Source: Aquimarina megaterium XH134
Lineage (GTDB): Bacteria > Bacteroidota > Bacteroidia > Flavobacteriales > Flavobacteriaceae
Assembly (NCBI RefSeq): GCF_000520975.1
Contig: NZ_JACB01000001.1
Span: 310,001 to 374,000 of the forward strand
Direction: 5' to 3'
DNA: 64,000 bases
Notes under the pieces: generated by a model
Database searches by the model: none
What the model was told of the DNA's origin: nothing
Seen by the model: only the letters and a program-made list of their open reading frames with translations
Made by a program: the position numbers and the translations under genes
In this document: one piece after another, positions 62,875 through 64,000 of the stretch
How positions within the stretch are numbered: the first letter of the stretch is position 1
Layout: each line of letters starts with the position of its first letter

Positions 62875-63984
62875 TTATGAAGCGGTTTGAAGACTATGAT
62901 ATAGCCTTAACTGATCCAATACTTCATCTATAGCATTAATTTCCTCTATCATATCTTCATAGGCTGTTCTTCCAAGTTCCTCCTCGTTATACCTTCCAAA
63001 AACAAACTCAGGATTTCCGTCTTCGTGGGGGTTGTTAGTGATAAAGAACCCCAAAGTATCTTTAGCTTCGTAAAGCGCTTGTTTTGATGCTTCTTCAACA
63101 ATTGTCTCAAATTCTTTTTCTACTGGAGTACCAATAATTGCTTGCTTCCACGCTCTATAAGGAATCACCACATTTCTGAAAATGGGAATAAGGGAATAGT
63201 TGTATTTTTCTTTATCACTTAGGGGTCGAGTATAGGATACCGTACCAAAAGTATATTTTGTGTCTCCTGGTTCTTTGTACTCTGCAAACCCTGTAATTGG
63301 ATTACTTCCTTGACCATAGGGTCTACCCAATTCATAAGAATAGTTCCCTTCAGTTTCTTTAGTATTCTTATCCCAATCTTTTTGATTTTCAATTTCCCAA
63401 TCTTCTAATTCTTTTGCTTTACCTAAAAACTGTAAACCATAGGTGTCCAATTGTTTTAAAAAAGCCTTTAGATTGTTCAAGTGAAGTTCTCCTGTCATTT
63501 CACCTCCATTTTGTACAAAGTCTGGTAATTCATCCTCAGTCTGACCTTCTGAATGCCTAATTAATTCCCTAAGTTTAGGGTCAATAGCCATTTTATAATT
63601 CTCTCCTTTATGGATATATACCTGAAAATAATTCTCTCCAATTCGTTTGAAACGGAGCTGATTCTTTTGATCTGAAAAGAATTCGTCAATAGAAAGGGCT
63701 TTGATACTATTGAAGGCTTCTGACATTGGCAAGAGGGCTTTGTTTATGCCATCTTTACCAAATTCTTTATCCATCAGAATGCCATTCTTAATTTCACCTG
63801 TTTTGGTATTGTATTTTACTAGCTTGTTTTCTCCTCCGATAGCTCCAGATGCAGCAACAATATTTTCAGTTAAAATCTGTCTGCGTTCTCGTTTAGAAGA
63901 TGCCTTTTTTATCAGTTCATTCCATTCTATTGGGATCTGCTTTATTTCTTCTTCTGAAATATCAGCACTATGTGTATAAATCAA
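62875..63984 (-). CDS. Hypothetical protein at the right edge
   Basis: A 369-residue protein with mixed charged alpha/beta sequence and no membrane helix (LRFKRIGENYFQVYIHKGEN, YGQGSNPITGFAEYKE). No family recognised. It is the first complete gene of the leftward run in the window and is 28 bp from the MoxR gene. Confidence 0.58.
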   Translation of the reverse strand: MIYTHSADISEEEIKQIPIEWNELIKKASSKRERRQILTENIVAASGAIGGENKLVKYNTKTGEIKNGILMDKEFGKDGINKALLPMSEAFNSIKALSIDEFFSDQKNQLRFKRIGENYFQVYIHKGENYKMAIDPKLRELIRHSEGQTEDELPDFVQNGGEMTGELHLNNLKAFLKQLDTYGLQFLGKAKELEDWEIENQKDWDKNTKETEGNYSYELGRPYGQGSNPITGFAEYKEPGDTKYTFGTVSYTRPLSDKEKYNYSLIPIFRNVVIPYRAWKQAIIGTPVEKEFETIVEEASKQALYEAKDTLGFFITNNPHEDGNPEFVFGRYNEEELGRTAYEDMIEEINAIDEVLDQLRLYHSLQTAS

Positions 63985-64000
63985 ACTTATATACGCGTGT

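Larger units (their letters stand above)
31696..64000 (-). mobile_element. Large tailless, membrane-type virus-like element (right end outside window)
   Basis: Nearly all genes from 31696 to 47262 and 55462 to 64000 read leftward, most with 4-bp ATGA overlaps or gaps under 30 bp. The order from the right is: MoxR/VWA pair, small regulators, DnaA-C-like protein, packaging ATPase, capsid candidates, many single-helix membrane proteins, peptidoglycan enzymes, lysis cassette, receptor-binding proteins. No portal, terminase, tape measure, sheath, relaxase or integrase is visible. The block at 47463-55265 interrupts it as cargo. The left end appears near 31.66 kb, but no att site was found. Whether the element is integrated or a plasmid-like genome joined in assembly cannot be told here. 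Confidence 0.6.

Noticed and set aside
31696..64000. Ordinary tailed prophage
   Set aside because: No portal, large terminase, head-tail connector, tape measure, tube or sheath gene can be recognised; the fibre-like repeat alone is not enough.
31696..64000. Conjugative element or type IV secretion system
   Set aside because: No relaxase, VirB4/TraG-type ATPase or coupling protein set is seen; the ATPase fits packaging better and the wall enzymes come with lysis genes.
1..64000. CRISPR arrays, rRNA and tRNA genes
   Set aside because: No regularly spaced repeats and no rRNA- or tRNA-like sequence were noticed on reading; no scanning program was available.

Overview
This window looks like the genome of a low-GC member of the Bacteroidetes, most likely a marine Flavobacteriaceae. 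The support is the AT-rich sequence, Bacteroidetes-type promoters (TTTG, 19 bp, TAnnTTTG) at three places, leader peptides and lipoboxes of Bacteroidetes style, RHS-core toxins, and remnants of an RteC-like gene and an IS66-like transposase. No rRNA, tRNA, CRISPR array or integrase was found.

Region 1 (1-18345, all on +) is a tightly packed run of metabolic and stress genes. It holds NhaA (cut by the window edge), type II (archaeal-type) GAPDH, a SAM methyltransferase, class I (DhnA-type) fructose-bisphosphate aldolase, a dicarboxylate/amino acid:cation symporter, an alpha/beta hydrolase, 6-phosphofructokinase, D-lactate dehydrogenase-like and UspA proteins, a K+ channel, an ATP-cone/nuclease fusion, a beta-CASP RNase, AMP phosphorylase, PRPP synthetase, a CopB-type metal ATPase and an MFS pump. 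It resembles an alternative glycolysis plus nucleotide-salvage cassette for energy-poor or anaerobic survival. Region 2 (18346-20091) holds transposon debris and a small mercury-type operon (ArsR, MerT-MerP fusion, GDCCVxC protein) behind a palindromic operator. Region 3 (20100-31652) is accessory DNA: small membrane proteins, an XRE repressor with a near-perfect 33-bp operator, an unexplained repeat block, an ECF sigma factor, two paralogous transglutaminase-like proteins, and two very short RHS-core toxins (JAB-type and M91-type) with immunity candidates, one of which is frameshifted.

Region 4 (31696-47262 and 55462-64000, all on -) is the most striking part. It is about 40 tightly overlapping genes that look like one large virus-like element. 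There is a HerA/FtsK-type packaging ATPase, a MoxR/VWA-like pair, a protein with a DnaA domain IV-like region, and a probable major capsid protein with an acidic N-terminus, a beta-sandwich and an Arg-rich tail. There is also a membrane-anchored beta-propeller protein that appears to carry the same beta-sandwich, interrupted by the propeller. About twenty small proteins have a single membrane segment. Peptidoglycan hydrolases and binding proteins, a holin/spanin-like lysis cassette and fibre-like receptor-binding proteins complete it. No portal, large terminase, tape measure or tail sheath/tube is visible. I infer a large, tailless, internal-membrane dsDNA provirus of an unfamiliar type. The element runs past the right edge.

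Region 5 (47463-55265) interrupts the element with a cargo island whose genes look like conflict or defence genes. They are a PRTase-CE-like protein with a NADAR protein, a sigma-region-4/TnsA-like nuclease with a lipoprotein, a PD-(D/E)XK-like protein, and a HEPN protein paired with a membrane-anchored ExoVII large-subunit homologue. A TATGTGAA inverted repeat upstream of the island's first promoter shares its half-site with the XRE operator at 22.2 kb.
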